From Pyrenophora tritici-repentis (Eukaryota; Ascomycota; Dothideomycetes; Pleosporales; Pleosporaceae): a stretch of 64,000 nt of DNA. The notes below the pieces were generated by a model. It was not told the origin of the DNA, searched no databases, and was given only the letters and a program-made list of their open reading frames with translations. The stretch covers positions 2,666,001 through 2,730,000 of the forward strand of contig NC_089396.1 of the NCBI RefSeq assembly GCF_003171515.1, in the 5' to 3' direction. The translations under genes and the position numbers were made by a program. Below, piece after piece: positions 50,417-62,400 of the stretch (position 1 is the first letter of the stretch; each line of letters begins with the position of its first letter).

Positions 50417-51468
50417 CATACTTGTCAACGAGCGAGCCGGCTCGCTCAGCTCGCTCGGCTTGGACGTTTTGACCAAGCCGAATGAGCTGAGCGCGCAATG
50501 CGCGCTTGCAAGCCGAGCGAGCTTAGGGATAGGCGCTCGCTCAGTCAGCTTGCTTAGCTTGGTTAGATGGGGCGGTTGGAAACTTGGGGCTGAAGGACTT
50601 GGTGGAGGGGCAATCTCACGATGATTTTTAGGTGTAGTGCGTAAGTTCGAAACCTAGTTATAACATAAAATACACTCTTTTTTGCTATATTTCTAGCAAA
50701 TAAGCTACTAAATTTCCGGCTAACGGCCTGGCAACAATATTCTCCTTTTGCGACACTTCACTTACTACTTATCACCCACCACACTCATCTATACTCCATC
50801 AACGCGTCTCTATTTGCAGCTACTATCTACCTCGCCGTTGCTATAATGCCAGCAAAAAGAACACGCGTTAATGCTCCAGAAATCGCGGCAACTTTATCAA
50901 CAACTTTATTGAGCCTGCAGGGCTTACGGAGAACGAGGAAGATGAATATGAGGCTTGGAAACGCAGCGAACCGATCGCTGGCGAGGGCGTCGACCCTATA
51001 AAATACTGGGTAGAACTCCGCGATCGCCACCCTAGCCTTAGCAAATTTGCTATCGACATGCTATCAATCCCAGGCTCAAGCTGTGAGTGTGAGCGCTTAT
51101 TCAGCGAGCTGGGTGACCTCCTCGAGCCCCGTCGGCGCAGCATTTCTCCGCAACTTCTAGCAGCAATACAGTGCGATCGACGATGGATAAGAGCTGGATT
51201 TGGCAGTGGTGAGGTGCCTGTAAAGGGGGTTATCAGCGATGAGGAGATGGACGCGAAATACGGTGTACATAAGTGGGATATTAGCTGAGAAACTCAACAC
51301 CAAGGTTTCTATATAACTTTCCTAATCGGGACTGAGCCCATCAAGCCGAGCGAGCTGACAGCCCTGTTTCAGCCAATCCGAGCGAGCCGAGCGAGCTGCT
51401 GGCCTCCGCTCAATTGGCTGAGCAAGCCAATTGGCTGAGCTCGCTCAGCTTGCTCATTGACATCTGTG
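50417..51468 (+). mobile_element. hAT-B copy 1: internally deleted derivative (1.05 kb)
   Basis: Begins CATACTTGTCAACGAGCGAG and ends GCTCATTGACATCTGTG, like copy 2, but the interior jumps at about 50892 from the transposase N-terminus (first 15 codons from the ATG at 50845) to its last 130 codons. It is a typical non-autonomous deletion product. GAGCGAGC motifs crowd both ends. One base (51469) separates it from copy 2. Confidence 0.9.
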
Positions 51469-51469
51469 G

Positions 51470-54400
51470 CATACTTGTCAACGAGCGAGCCGGCTCGCTC
51501 AGCTCGCTCGGCTTGGACGTTTTGACCAAGCCGAATGAGCTGAGCGCGCAGTGCGCGCTTGCAAGCCGAGCGAGCTTAGAGATAGGCGCTCGCTCAGTCA
51601 GCTTGCTTAGCTTGGTTGGATGGGGCGGTTGGAAACTTGGGGCTGAAGGACTTGGTGGAGGGGCAATCTCACGATGATTTTTAGGTGTAGTGCGTAAGTT
51701 CGAAACCTAGTTATAACCTAAAATACACTCTTTTTTGCTATATTTCTAGCAAATAAGCTACTAAATTTCCGGCTAACGGCCTGGCAACAATATTCTCCTT
51801 CTGCGACACTTCACTTACTACTTATCACCCACCACACTCATCTATACTCCATCAACGCGTCTCTATTTGCAGCTATTATCTACCTCGCCGTTGCTATAAT
51901 GCCAGCAAAAAGAACACGCGTTAATGCTCTAGAAATCGCAACAACTTCGAAGCGCCCTAGAGTCGCAGCGCGTCGTCGCGGGACTGCCAGCCAACCTGTG
52001 CTAGTCGATACTCAGCCATTCTCACCATCTCCACCTCCTCCTCCACCGCTGTCGCCGCGTCAAGCTCTCATCGCCGCGCCATAAGCACCAAATTTTGAAG
52101 CGACCCTCCGAGAGTCGCGCACCGAAGAGACGATTATCCTACCCCCTAAGGGCAGCGAGCATGCCACTGTTGCAGCTTCAGGAGCAGCTAGCGAGGCTGT
52201 CGACGAGGGCTTCGTATAGGTAGAGGACAAATACGACGGCTTCAATTAGAGTCGCTACCTAAAGCACTGCAAGCCGCCTACATCACTTTCGAACCGAGCA
52301 AGCTGGGTATACAGCCATGGCTATCGCATCGCCTTGCGCAGCAACGTCGCAAAAGTCACGTGGATCTGCCACTATTGCTATAAGTACAAGTTCACTACTG
52401 TTGGCCGTGGCATACATGACGTCTCGCAGTCTCCATCAGCGCCAGCACGTCATCTCGGAGAAGACAAGAAAGTTCATGGCTTGAAGCCTCCAAGTAAGCG
52501 CACTACCGTCGCTCCTCGGAAAGAAACTCTCCTCGAACGCGCCCTTCAGAAGGGCTGCTCTCAGGCTGCTGCCAACGAGCTTACCGACTTCAATATACAA
52601 GAGTTCAGGCTTGCGGCCGTCACCTAGCTCGTCGAAAACAACCTCCCACTCTCACAATTCGAATCATCGTCCTTTCGCAATATGATACAATTAGCTAGCG
52701 TAGAGGCAGAACGAGCCCTGTGGGCATCTCATAACAGCGTCTCACGATACGTCATACGCCTGTACAACTACCTGTTACCAAAGGTTGTCGCAAGCCTTTC
52801 AGAATCAATGAGCAAAGTCCATATAAGCTTTGACGGATGGACGACAAAAGGTGGCAAGCGCGGTTACTTAGGTATCGTCGCCCACTACGTTGATAGCTCT
52901 GGCGAGCTCAGGGACTTGCCTATTGCGCTCCCACAACTGACAGGTGCCCACACCGGCGAGGCCATGGCTGAGGTCGTGATGGCAATATTCAAGCAGTTCG
53001 AAATCACTGTGGGCAAGCTCGGTTACTTCGTCCTCGACAACGCACATAACAACAACACCACGATCAACACTCTCGCCTTGCAGATGGGCTTCAGCGCTAC
53101 CGAGCGTCGCCTTCGCTGCGGTCCTCATACGCTTAATCTCATTGGCCAGATGCTACTCTGGGGTGAGGAGAAAGAGTCCTACGACAACGAGGAGACTGAG
53201 CGCGTGAACGAAGCTGAGAACATGGCTACTTGGCGAGGCGATGGACCATTAGGAGTGCTTCTCGCGGTTATCAACTACATCAAAACACCACAACAGTACG
53301 CTCTTTTTGAGAAGTATCAGAAGCTCGCTATTAGGGACCAGCCTGTCAACGCGCCAACAGAACAGCACAAAATCAAGGAGCCCGTCAAGCCAGTTGTTAC
53401 TCGCTGGAACTCTTACGTTTCGTGTTTTGAGCGCGCTGTTGAGTTGCAATTAGCGGTTAATGGGTACGCCAACTACCATATTCAGAAGATTGAAACTGAA
53501 GACGCGTACGCCCGAAGTCGTAACAACAAGCTGCCTGCAGCGCCGGATTGGATGAGGTCTGATGGGATCAATGCCCATGACTGGCAGGTGATTGCTGAGT
53601 ATATTGATGTGCTCAGGCCACTGAAACAAGCTACAAAACGGCTTGAAGGCCGCGGCAAAAGCGGTGCTTTTGGAGCAATCGCTGAGGTTATTCCAGTATT
53701 TGAATACTTACTTGGAGTCTATGAGGACCGCTTGCAAAGCTATGAAGACGTCATTCACGATGAGCATACAGAGTCACCCGAAGACCACCTTGCTATCAAC
53801 CTCCGCGCTGCCCTAGTTAAAGCCCGCGAGTACTACAACAAGCTCGACCTCTCGCCAGCTTACTATGCTGCTACAATCCTTCATCCTCGCTACAAAAGCT
53901 ACCTTGACGCAGCGTGGGCGGATAAGCCTGATTGGCTAGAGAGCAGCAACCGCAAGTTTCAACATTTGTGGGCGGAGTACAAAAGCTTACCGAAGCCGCG
54001 CTTACGCCCCAAAGTCAGGCACAATGATATAGACGACGCTATCAACAGCTTTATTGAGCCTGCAGGGCTTACGGAGAACGAGGAGGATGAATATGAGGCT
54101 TGGAAACGCAGCGAACCGATCGCTAGCGAGGGCGTCGACCCTATAAAATACTGGGTAGGACTCCGCGATCGCTACCCCAGCCTTAGCAAATTTGATATCG
54201 ACATGCTATCAATCCCAGGCTCAAGCTGTGAGTGTGAGCGCTTATTCAGCGAGCTGGGTGACCTCCTCGAGCCCCGTCGGCGCAGCATTTCTCCGCAACT
54301 TCTAGCAGCAATACAGTGCGATCGACGATGGATAAGAGCTGGATTTGGCAGTGGTGAGGTGCCTGTAAAGGAGGCTATCAGCGATGAGGAGATGGACGCG

Positions 54401-54613
54401 AAATACGGTGTACATAAGTGGGATATTAGCTGAGAAACTCAACACCAAGGTTTCTATATAACTTTCCTAATCGGGACTGAGCCCATCAAGCCGAGCGAGC
54501 TGACAGCCCTGTTTCAGCCAATCCGAGCGAGCCGAGCGAGCTGCTGGCCTCCGCTCAATTGGCTGAGCAAGCCAATTGGCTGAGCTCGCTCAGCTTGCTC
54601 ATTGACATCTGTG
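51470..54613 (+). mobile_element. hAT-B copy 2: full-length but RIP-damaged hAT transposon (3.1 kb)
   Basis: Same ends as copy 1, imperfect terminal repeats CATACTTGTCAACGAGC and CACAGATGTCAATGAGC. No 8-bp duplication links its two flanks or those of the tandem pair, so the pair arose by rearrangement or an aberrant transposition. It contains a transposase with four stops. Confidence 0.9.
51899..54433 (+). pseudogene. hAT-B transposase with four in-frame stops
   Basis: One continuous frame (844 codons) from the ATG at 51899, broken only by stops at 52082 (TAA), 52217, 52247 and 52625 (TAG). At the last two, relatives have Trp (for example INWSRL, VSWLVDN), so TGG became TAG. The rest is intact: BED finger (CHYCYKYKF ... 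ARHLGEDKKVH), SFDGWTTKGGKRGYLGIVAHY, YFVLDNAHNNNT, and LSIPGSSCECERLFSELGD. No indels. It is a clear case of transition-only inactivation. Confidence 0.92.
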
Positions 54614-55535
54614 GCAATTGGTCTCATTGATCTGGGTGAGGACTTATCCTTCTTCCCGACTTTGGGTATCATGGCCACTTCTACCGTCTTCCAGGCGGCT
54701 GGGTAGTGGCCTTGTTCCATGCACGCCCGGTAGATGCCTAGCACTAGGTGTCTAATGTGTTCCCAGCATGCCTTTAGGAGTCGGACGGTCACCTGATCGG
54801 GTCCTGGGGAGGTGCTAGATACTCCAATCACGTAGCGTTCAGTCTCCTCCATCGATATGTATGTGTCCCATGGTAGTGGCGTGGTTTGCGGGTCGTTGTC
54901 AAGAGGCGGTGGTTCTAGGAGGTCGTCCTCCGCCGAAAAACGGTCGAGGATTGCCTCTCTAAGTGCCTCAGCTTTCTCGAGTGGTGCTGTGATTGTCCTA
55001 CCTTCGATTACAAGTGGGGTGTCCCGTTGGTCGAATGATAGTTTATGCCAGCCTACTAGCTTGTATAGATCTTTGTCGTTATTACAGCCGTCTATGCGCT
55101 GCTGCCAGTACGTTCTCTTGGCTTTTCGTACCGTAGCTAGGAACGCACGGGTGGCTTCTGAGGGGGATTGGCCATAGTCCGACTTTTCCTGGATATGCCG
55201 CTTATACGCCACTCTACAGTCCTCTGTCCACCATGGGGCGGAGTGGCCTTTTTCTCTATTTGGTGTTCCCGCCGCGTGCATTGCATCTCCTATAGCTTGG
55301 GTGATTCTAGCTATGCTTGCGTCGATTACGTCCGCTGGGGCGCTATTGCTAATTGGCTGTACGCCTACTGTGTAGAGTTGAACTAGCCCGGCAAACCTAT
55401 CTATGTTTCTCTCGTGGACCCGGTAGTGATGCTGTTCTAGCACCGCTCTCCCTCGGCTTGGAAGGACAGTCACTAGGGTGAAATGGTCTGACCCTGTATA
55501 CATATCTTCGCGGACTGTCGTTCTAGCGAAATGTG
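54614..55535 (-). mobile_element. LINE-2: fragment of a second Tad-like LINE
   Basis: From the end of the endonuclease (FARTTVREDMYTGSDHFTL) through the linker (GHSAPWWTEDC) to the start of the RT (KDKSSPRSMRPI), then cut by hAT-B copy 2. The coding part has no stop. It is a different copy from LINE-1, which continues on the other side of hAT-B starting again within the endonuclease. Its upstream side joins the pogo 3' end at about 55535. Confidence 0.88.
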
Positions 55536-57346
55536 AGCTTTGGTGGAGGAGCTGGAGGCTCTTCTTGAACTTGAGCACCAGCGCGAGCAGCCCTAACGCG
55601 TTTTTGACGCTTGCTGCTTGCTGAGAATACTTGTGAGGCTTTTCTCTTTCCCTTTTGGGATAATTGTAGAGCTTTAGCAGCATCTCTCTCCTCCTTCTGG
55701 CGCGCGCGTTCAGCTGCTTTCTCAGCTCGCTCAAGCTCCCTCATCTCCTTGAGTGTCTGCCTCTCCACACGCCTCTCCTCGAGCTCAACTTGACGCTGCA
55801 GTCGAGCCTCCTCGCGCTGCTTCTTGGCCCGTGCTTTTTGGAGTTTCTCCTCCATCTCATCTCGCTCCCGTACTGCTTCTCTAGCTCGAGCCTCACGCAG
55901 CTTGCGAGGAGACCAGTGGACCGCGCCACCGTGATACTCCTGGCGCTGTTGAAGGTCAAGAGCTTTGCCCTTCTTCTTATGCTTCTTTTTATGTTGAAGA
56001 GCCTCCTTTAAGCCCTCGTTCTCATGCTGTAAAAGCTCATACTGCACAGAGAGATGGTGAACGCTCGAGCGCAGCTTTCTTGCCTCATACTGATGGCTAT
56101 CATTGACAGCAGCTCGTACTAACCGATCGAGCTTTCTCCAGTCATGATCAGAGAGCCCTGACGATGAGCTTCTCTCAGCTTCTGGCGTGCTGGCAAATCT
56201 ACGAAGGATAACGTTGGCATCCATCGGCCAGATCCCAGTGGCTTCGAAGGCCTTCAATATGAGGCTCTCTGTGAAGGAGGATATCCAGGCGCTCCAGAAG
56301 AGCGGGAAGAAGTCCCCTTTCTTGATTGGAATGAGGCCTTGAGCCTTATGAAGATGGTTGGTGAGCTCGTTGGAGTAGGCTTGAGAGAGTGGCTTAAACA
56401 GCACTACATCAAGCGGCTGGAGCGTGTGAGTTGAATGGGGGGGAAGGATTATAAGGATGATCCTGTGGCGATCACAGTAGTCGATAAACTCCATCGTGAC
56501 ATGAGATCCATGGCCATCAAGGATGAGCAATCGCCATCTCCCTGATCGCTGCTTTGTATAGCGATCAAACACCTGCTCCAGCCAAGCTAGGCCTACGTCA
56601 TTGTTTGACCAGCCTGTTGGAGATGATGAGACAAAGACCTCATGTTCTCCTGCCTTGATATCCTCCACCCAACTCGATCGTATGGCTCCATTTGCAGCTG
56701 CGTAGATAAGGCTTGGAGGCAGCGAGCTCCCATCGGCGCAGCAGCAGGCCAGGATTGTCAGAAACTCGCGTGATCCATCCTGGAGAGATGCTCGAACCTC
56801 CTTCTTCTCCCATTGACGCCTGCTAAATATCCTCTTGCTTCTGCCTATTAAGCCAATTAAGAAGCCCTTCTCATCCATATTGTATATATCTCGAGCCTCA
56901 AGGTGGTATTCGGTGATCTTTCGGTGCAGTAGCTCGAAGTAGAGTCTATACTTTGACTCAGAATCAGCTAGGTGGCGCGTACGATCCATGGCGCTGGTCC
57001 ACTTTGAGATGAGATGGATCTTGTGTCTGTTGATGAAGCGAGTAACCCAGCTCTCGCTGAGCTGCTGATGGGCTACTTCTGATGAGAAATTCCTGATCAT
57101 CTCTCTTGTAGGAGGAAGGCCTCTCTCTGTGAGCGTTTTTATATATCTCACAAGCTCTAGCTCTTGTTGTGGATTGAGTACTAGCTTCTGGAGTGTACGG
57201 GCTTGTTGTGGTGCTTGAGAGCCCTGGTGTCTTCGGCTAAGTGTTGATCGATCAACGTTGTACTTAGCTGCAATTTTTGTATACGAGGTTTGTTCTCCTA
57301 GCTCTCGCGATTCAAATGCTGCAATTGCAGCTTGGATTGGGTCCAT
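55523..57346 (-). CDS. Fot/pogo-type transposase
   Basis: 607 residues from the ATG at 57346-57344. N-terminal psq/CENP-B-like DNA-binding part (KIAAKYNVDRSTLSRR, then a second helix-turn-helix ESWVTRFINRHK), then the DDE_1 core with catalytic Asp in NMDEKGFLIG, LLILDGHGSH and TLQPLDVVLF (a DDD triad as in pogo), and a long basic coiled tail rich in Glu/Arg/Lys (KKHKKKGKAL, WSPRKLREAR). The last few residues (KLTFR) are read from the LINE-2 junction, so the natural C-terminus is lost or changed. No stop or frameshift within the body. It looks coding-competent, but the left terminal repeat is missing, so this copy itself cannot move. Confidence 0.93.
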   Translation of the reverse strand: MDPIQAAIAAFESRELGEQTSYTKIAAKYNVDRSTLSRRHQGSQAPQQARTLQKLVLNPQQELELVRYIKTLTERGLPPTREMIRNFSSEVAHQQLSESWVTRFINRHKIHLISKWTSAMDRTRHLADSESKYRLYFELLHRKITEYHLEARDIYNMDEKGFLIGLIGRSKRIFSRRQWEKKEVRASLQDGSREFLTILACCCADGSSLPPSLIYAAANGAIRSSWVEDIKAGEHEVFVSSSPTGWSNNDVGLAWLEQVFDRYTKQRSGRWRLLILDGHGSHVTMEFIDYCDRHRIILIILPPHSTHTLQPLDVVLFKPLSQAYSNELTNHLHKAQGLIPIKKGDFFPLFWSAWISSFTESLILKAFEATGIWPMDANVILRRFASTPEAERSSSSGLSDHDWRKLDRLVRAAVNDSHQYEARKLRSSVHHLSVQYELLQHENEGLKEALQHKKKHKKKGKALDLQQRQEYHGGAVHWSPRKLREARAREAVRERDEMEEKLQKARAKKQREEARLQRQVELEERRVERQTLKEMRELERAEKAAERARQKEERDAAKALQLSQKGKRKASQVFSASSKRQKRVRAARAGAQVQEEPPAPPPKLTFR

Positions 57347-57392
57347 ATTGGTAGAGTTATGACGCGTTGAAGTTAGTGTTGATTTCACAATT

Positions 57393-57444
57393 TGGTGTTC
57401 GGCGGGGCGTCTCGCGAATCCGGGCGTCTCGCGCACGGGCACGT
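57393..57444 (-). repeat. pogo terminal repeat (52 bp)
   Basis: Starts ACGTGCCCGTGCGCGAGACG at 57444 on the minus strand, next to a TA (57445-57446), and ends CCGAACACCA. It includes two similar GC-rich iterations (CGGGGCGTCTCGCGAAT, CGGGCGTCTCGCGCAC). The same 52 bases occur at 41236-41287. Confidence 0.88.
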
Positions 57445-59310
57445 TACCGTAGTAAGCGCGTCTGTAGATACGAGCAACCCATAATTTTCCCTCTATTTGT
57501 CCCCTAACGCCGCCATGACGCACCCTAAGCGTACGACTAAACTTACTGAAAAGGTCAGGCAAGCCCAGCTTGACTTTGCAACGCCAGAAATTCGTCCAAC
57601 AAAGCGCGCGCGGGTAGCTGCACCAACAACGCCTGCGCTAACGCGTCTGTCCTCCCCACGCGCGCTGCTTGCTGCTAGCCAGCAAGGGAGTCAATCGCTA
57701 TCTAAGGATGACGCGTTCGATCTTGAGCTGCGTGAATCGCAGCTAGAGGAGGCTATTGTTGCACCTACCGCCGCCTCGCGCGCTCCTACAGTTGCTTCAG
57801 CTAATGAAAACAGCACAGTAGGGCAGGCGCTGGCGGCAGGATTTGACACGCGATTTGCTGACAACTTCGATGATATCATCTGGCTAAGGCTGCCTGGTTA
57901 CAGGGCACCGCTTGTGCCGCAGAAGCATAAGAAAAGCTGGATCTATGCGTACGGTTATCGCATCAACTCTGCTGCCCCTCAGCTCAGCAGCAAGGTCTAT
58001 TTTGTGTGCAAAATCTGCCATCTTCGGTATCACAAAGCCTGCAGCGGCATCTACGACACTACTACCTCGCCGTCGACGGCAGCGCGTCACCTTAACACCA
58101 CCCACCAGATCTACAACCCTGAAAAACCTGCGGCTCTAGCAGTAAGTACAACAGAACACACCCTACGCTCATACTACAAGGCAGGCGGCAAGGTGCCTCA
58201 GGATGTACACAACGCCCTCACTGGCTTTGACGTACAGCTGTTTCGCTTTAAGGCAGTCACTTGGCTTGTCGAAGGCAACCACTCACTATCTGAGTTTGAG
58301 CGCCCGGAGTTTCGAGCTATGTTGGAGGCAGCCAACCCAGAGGCAGTAACTGCGCTATGGACAAGCCACAGCAGTGTCTCGAGGTACGTTATGCGTCTCT
58401 ACAACTACCTGCAACCCCGTGTTGCTGTTGAGCTGTCTAACGCGCTGAGTAAGATACACATAAGCTTTGACGGGTGGACAATGCAAGGAGGCAAGCGAGG
58501 CTTCTTAGGCGTTGTTGCGCACTTTGTGAGCTCATCAGGCGGGCTTACAGATCTGCCTATTGCGCTTCCTCAGCTTACAGGTGCCCATACAGGCGTAAGG
58601 ATAGCTGAGGTTGTTGACCAAACGTTGCGGCAGTTTGGTGTTGATAGCGCCAAGTTAGGTTACTTTGTACTTGACAACGCGGCTAACAACGACACCGCTA
58701 TTGCTGTGGTTGCAGAGATTTATGACTTCTTGCCAGTCCACCGCCGCCTCCGCTGCGGTCCCCATACACTCAACCTTATTGGGCAGACGCTCCTTTGGGG
58801 TAACAATCAGCAGGCGTATGACAATGCGCCTGAGGAGCTCAGCGACGAGGTGAGGTTTATGAGAGAGTGGCGTAAAGATGGTCCCCTCGGCGTGCTGCTT
58901 GACGTTATCAACTACATCAAAACACCACAGCAGCATGAGCTTTTTATCAATTTCCAACACCGCGCAAACGCTGACTTGTCCGCCAAAGATCGTAAGATTC
59001 TTGAGGTCGTTAAGCCTGTTGTTACGCGCTGGAACTCATACTTTAGCTGCTTTGAGCGCGCAGTTACGCTGCAGTCTGCAGTTAACGCTTACTGTAAACT
59101 CCATGTTACCAACACCGCCAACGCGGACGCCTACGCCGCTGCGAGCGGCAACAAAGAGCCTGACGCGCAGCGTTGGATGCGCTCAGGTGGTCTTACTGCG
59201 GCTGATTGGCAGACTGTCAACGAGTATCTCGCGATGCTACGACCGCTGAAGTTGGCAACAAAGCGCCTTGAAGGTCGCGGTACCTACAAGCGATTTGGCT
59301 CACTTGCTGA

Positions 59311-59471
59311 CACAGTTGTCAACAATCAATTCAATCCGAAGCTCAAACCCAGCCACTAACCCTACAAGGTAAGAGTTAAACCTATATAAGCAGTTGCTAG
59401 CCCTAAATAGGAAGTCAATCAATTCAATCTGAGATCACTAAGCCCCACTTAATTGATTGTTGACAAGTCTG
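59311..59471. mobile_element. MITE-C (161-bp hAT-type MITE)
   Basis: Ends CACAGTTGTCAACAATCAAT and (inverted) CAGACTTGTCAACAATCAAT; 8-bp duplication CTTGCTGA (59303-59310, 59472-59479). Same length class and internal layout as MITE-A but clearly diverged. Its 3' end equals the MITE-B tip. It disrupts the hAT-D transposase. Confidence 0.93.
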
Positions 59472-59495
59472 CTTGCTGAGGTGATCCCTGTCTTC

Positions 59496-62400
59496 CAGAG
59501 ATGCCAACAATCAAATCAATCAAGCTTCAGGCCCTATACTTGCTTTGATTGACGTTTTCTTGGTGTTGAGCTTGCTTTGATGGGCTTGATAGGTCGATCA
59601 GTGAGGCTTGATTGGTGAGCTTGATGGGCTTGATCGCTAGGTAGCCTTAGGAAGCTCCGAAGAGTGAAAAAGGCGGTTTCTGGAGCCAAAAAAAGGCAAA
59701 ACGAGAAGTTAGTATAGAGTTTCGAACACAAAGCAAAAAAGGCCGCAACTATCTGCTCTAGAGAGAGGTCCTTCTAGGAGCGCGTTTGAGGGAGAATAGC
59801 AGTGTTGCGTAGTATATAACCTGAAGTCTTATTGCGCGCGAGTAATCAAGAAAAGATAAGATTGTATCGCTATCGCCGTTGAAACCCAGCTACTCGGGAG
59901 TCTCTACGTTGAGCAGAGTGCTCACAAGCTATCCTCATCGTTCACTAGCAGTATATGCCCCCAACAGCAGTATACAGCAGGGACAGTAACCTCTCTAAGG
60001 CCTTTGGATAGGATATATCGAAGCTTAAGACTCATTAATCGACGCGGAGGCAGGCGGTATTATTCAGTGGATGGGCGTTGTAAGGTAGGCGAGACGTCTA
60101 TTTTAAGAAGTAGTCAGCTACGCTCTGCTAGGTATATTGAAGCTGTAAGAAGCAGCTATCCTGATGACCCTAGAGGTCGTAGACGAGGATGGAGATGGGC
60201 TGTACTTACCGGAATCGCTAGGTTGCTCCCACGCTGTGAGGTTGTACAACTGCTCAAGGTCGTGATCTGAGAGTTGGCTTGTAGCTGACGTCGGCAGCTT
60301 TATGCCAGCGGCATTCCAAGCCCGTACACATTGAAGCGCGGCGAGTAGTTGTGACCCAATCTTGCGCCGTCGCGGAGCAAGTAGATCTCCTAGTTCACTA
60401 AACATGCGCTCGCACTCGCAACTGCTCGCTGGAATACTCAACACGTCAATCGCAAAGCGTGAGAGGTCGGGATACTTAGACTGAAGCTGTACCCAGTACT
60501 TGATAGGGTTGCCGTCAACGTTAGGGCTGTTGTGCTGCTTACTCGTCCACTTTGGCTCCAATTTGCGCCACCTGTCGTACTCATCTGTGAGCTCATCATC
60601 GTCCTCGCTATCGCTTATGATGTACGAGATAGCCTCGTCAATAGCGCCGTTATCACGCTCTTTTGAGGGCTTTGTTGGAGGAGTAGAGGTCGTATACTCT
60701 GCCCAAAGAGCACGAAAGTCAGCCATACAGGCGACGAGCCACTCAGGCTTATCACGCCACGCCTTCTCGCAATAGCGTCGATAGTACGGGTGAAGAGCGC
60801 AGGCCGCAAAGTACGCGGGTGAGTCGTCGAGTTTACTGTAGTAGTCGTTGAGCTTCTCCCACGCTGCGCGAAAGTTGATAGAGATGTGATCTTCAGGCGC
60901 CTCGCGCTGCTCAAAATCAACCCTCTCGTACTGCCGGAGACGCTGCTCAAAGCGCCCCATAAGGAACTCAAACACTGGTATAACCTCGTATATCGCACCG
61001 AAACGGCCACATTTGCCTCTGCCTTCAAGGCGCTTTGTAGCATCTTTCAGCGGCTTCAGCACCTCAATATACTCAGTTATAACAGCCCAATCAGCAGCTG
61101 TGAGGCCCTTAGATCTCATCCAAGCAGGCGCCTGGGGCTTCTTGTTGTTCTTCGTTCGGGCGTGTGAGTCGGCAACGCGCTGCTGTTCCACGTAGAAACA
61201 AACGTAGGAGTTGAACGCGGGTTGTAGTAATACAGCTCTCTCAAACGCTGAACAAAAGGAGTTCCAGCGCGTAACGCAAGGCTTTACAGGCTCGAGTATT
61301 TGGAATTTAGCGTCGTCGTCGGCCGGTAAGTCCTGCCTCGCGAGGCGCTGAAAGTTCGCGAACATGTCGTACTGTTGTGGCGTTTTGATGTAGCTAATAA
61401 CGTCTATAAGCGTGCCTAATGGGCCCTGCTTACGCCACTCGTTGAGGTATTTCTCTTCCTCCTGTACAGCGTTAGAAAGCTTCATTGAAAAGAACAGGTA
61501 GACTTACAGCCAAGTTCTCGTCGTTGTTAAAGGCGTCCTTGTTTGAGCCAAATATAATCGACTGGCCAACTAAGTTGATTGTATGAGCGCTACAACGTAG
61601 CCGGCGATGCTTAGACTTAAAGCCAAACTTCGCTCCAAGGGTCGCGATAGCAGTGTCGTTATTGAACGCGTTGTCGAGCATAAAGTAGCCAACGTTCTGC
61701 GCAGTTATATTAAACTTCTGCAGAGTTTCAGCGACACAATCAGCTATCCTGTCGCCAGTATGGGCACCTGAGAGCTGCGGCAGGTCAATAGCAACGTCCC
61801 TAAGGTCGCCCTCAGCCGTGGCAAAGTGAGCGACAATACCGAAGAAGCCACGCTTGCCACCTTTAACGGTCCACCCATCAAAGCTTATATGTATCTTGCT
61901 CGCCGCGCAACGCAGCTCATCGACGACCTGAGGCTGCATGAAGTTGTACAGCCTCATCACAAACTGCGCAACGCTTGTGCGACTACTCCAGAGCGCCTGC
62001 TCAGCTTCAGGATTCGCGAAATGTATCATCCTGCGGAAAGCTGGATCTTCGAACTGGCAGAGGGCGAGGTTGTTGTCAACAAGCCAGCTAACAGCTGCTA
62101 TTCGAAAGGACTGTACGTCGAAGTTTCCTATCTCGTTCGCAACCCTTTGGCTAACGCCGAAGCCGCCCTTCAGCATCATTTCTAGCGATTTCTGGCCTCC
62201 AAGAAGCTGCTGAGGCGGTTGCTCGCCAGCGTTTGTTATTCCATGATCCCTATTTAGGTGCCTCGCAGCAGTACTAGTTGCCTCCGTCGTCTCCGCAAAG
62301 CCAGCAGTCGCTGCTTTACGCTTGTGACAGATGTGGCACAGCCAGAATATCCTGTTGGTATTACTGCGGAGAGTAAGCCGATAACCGTAGTTGTATACCC

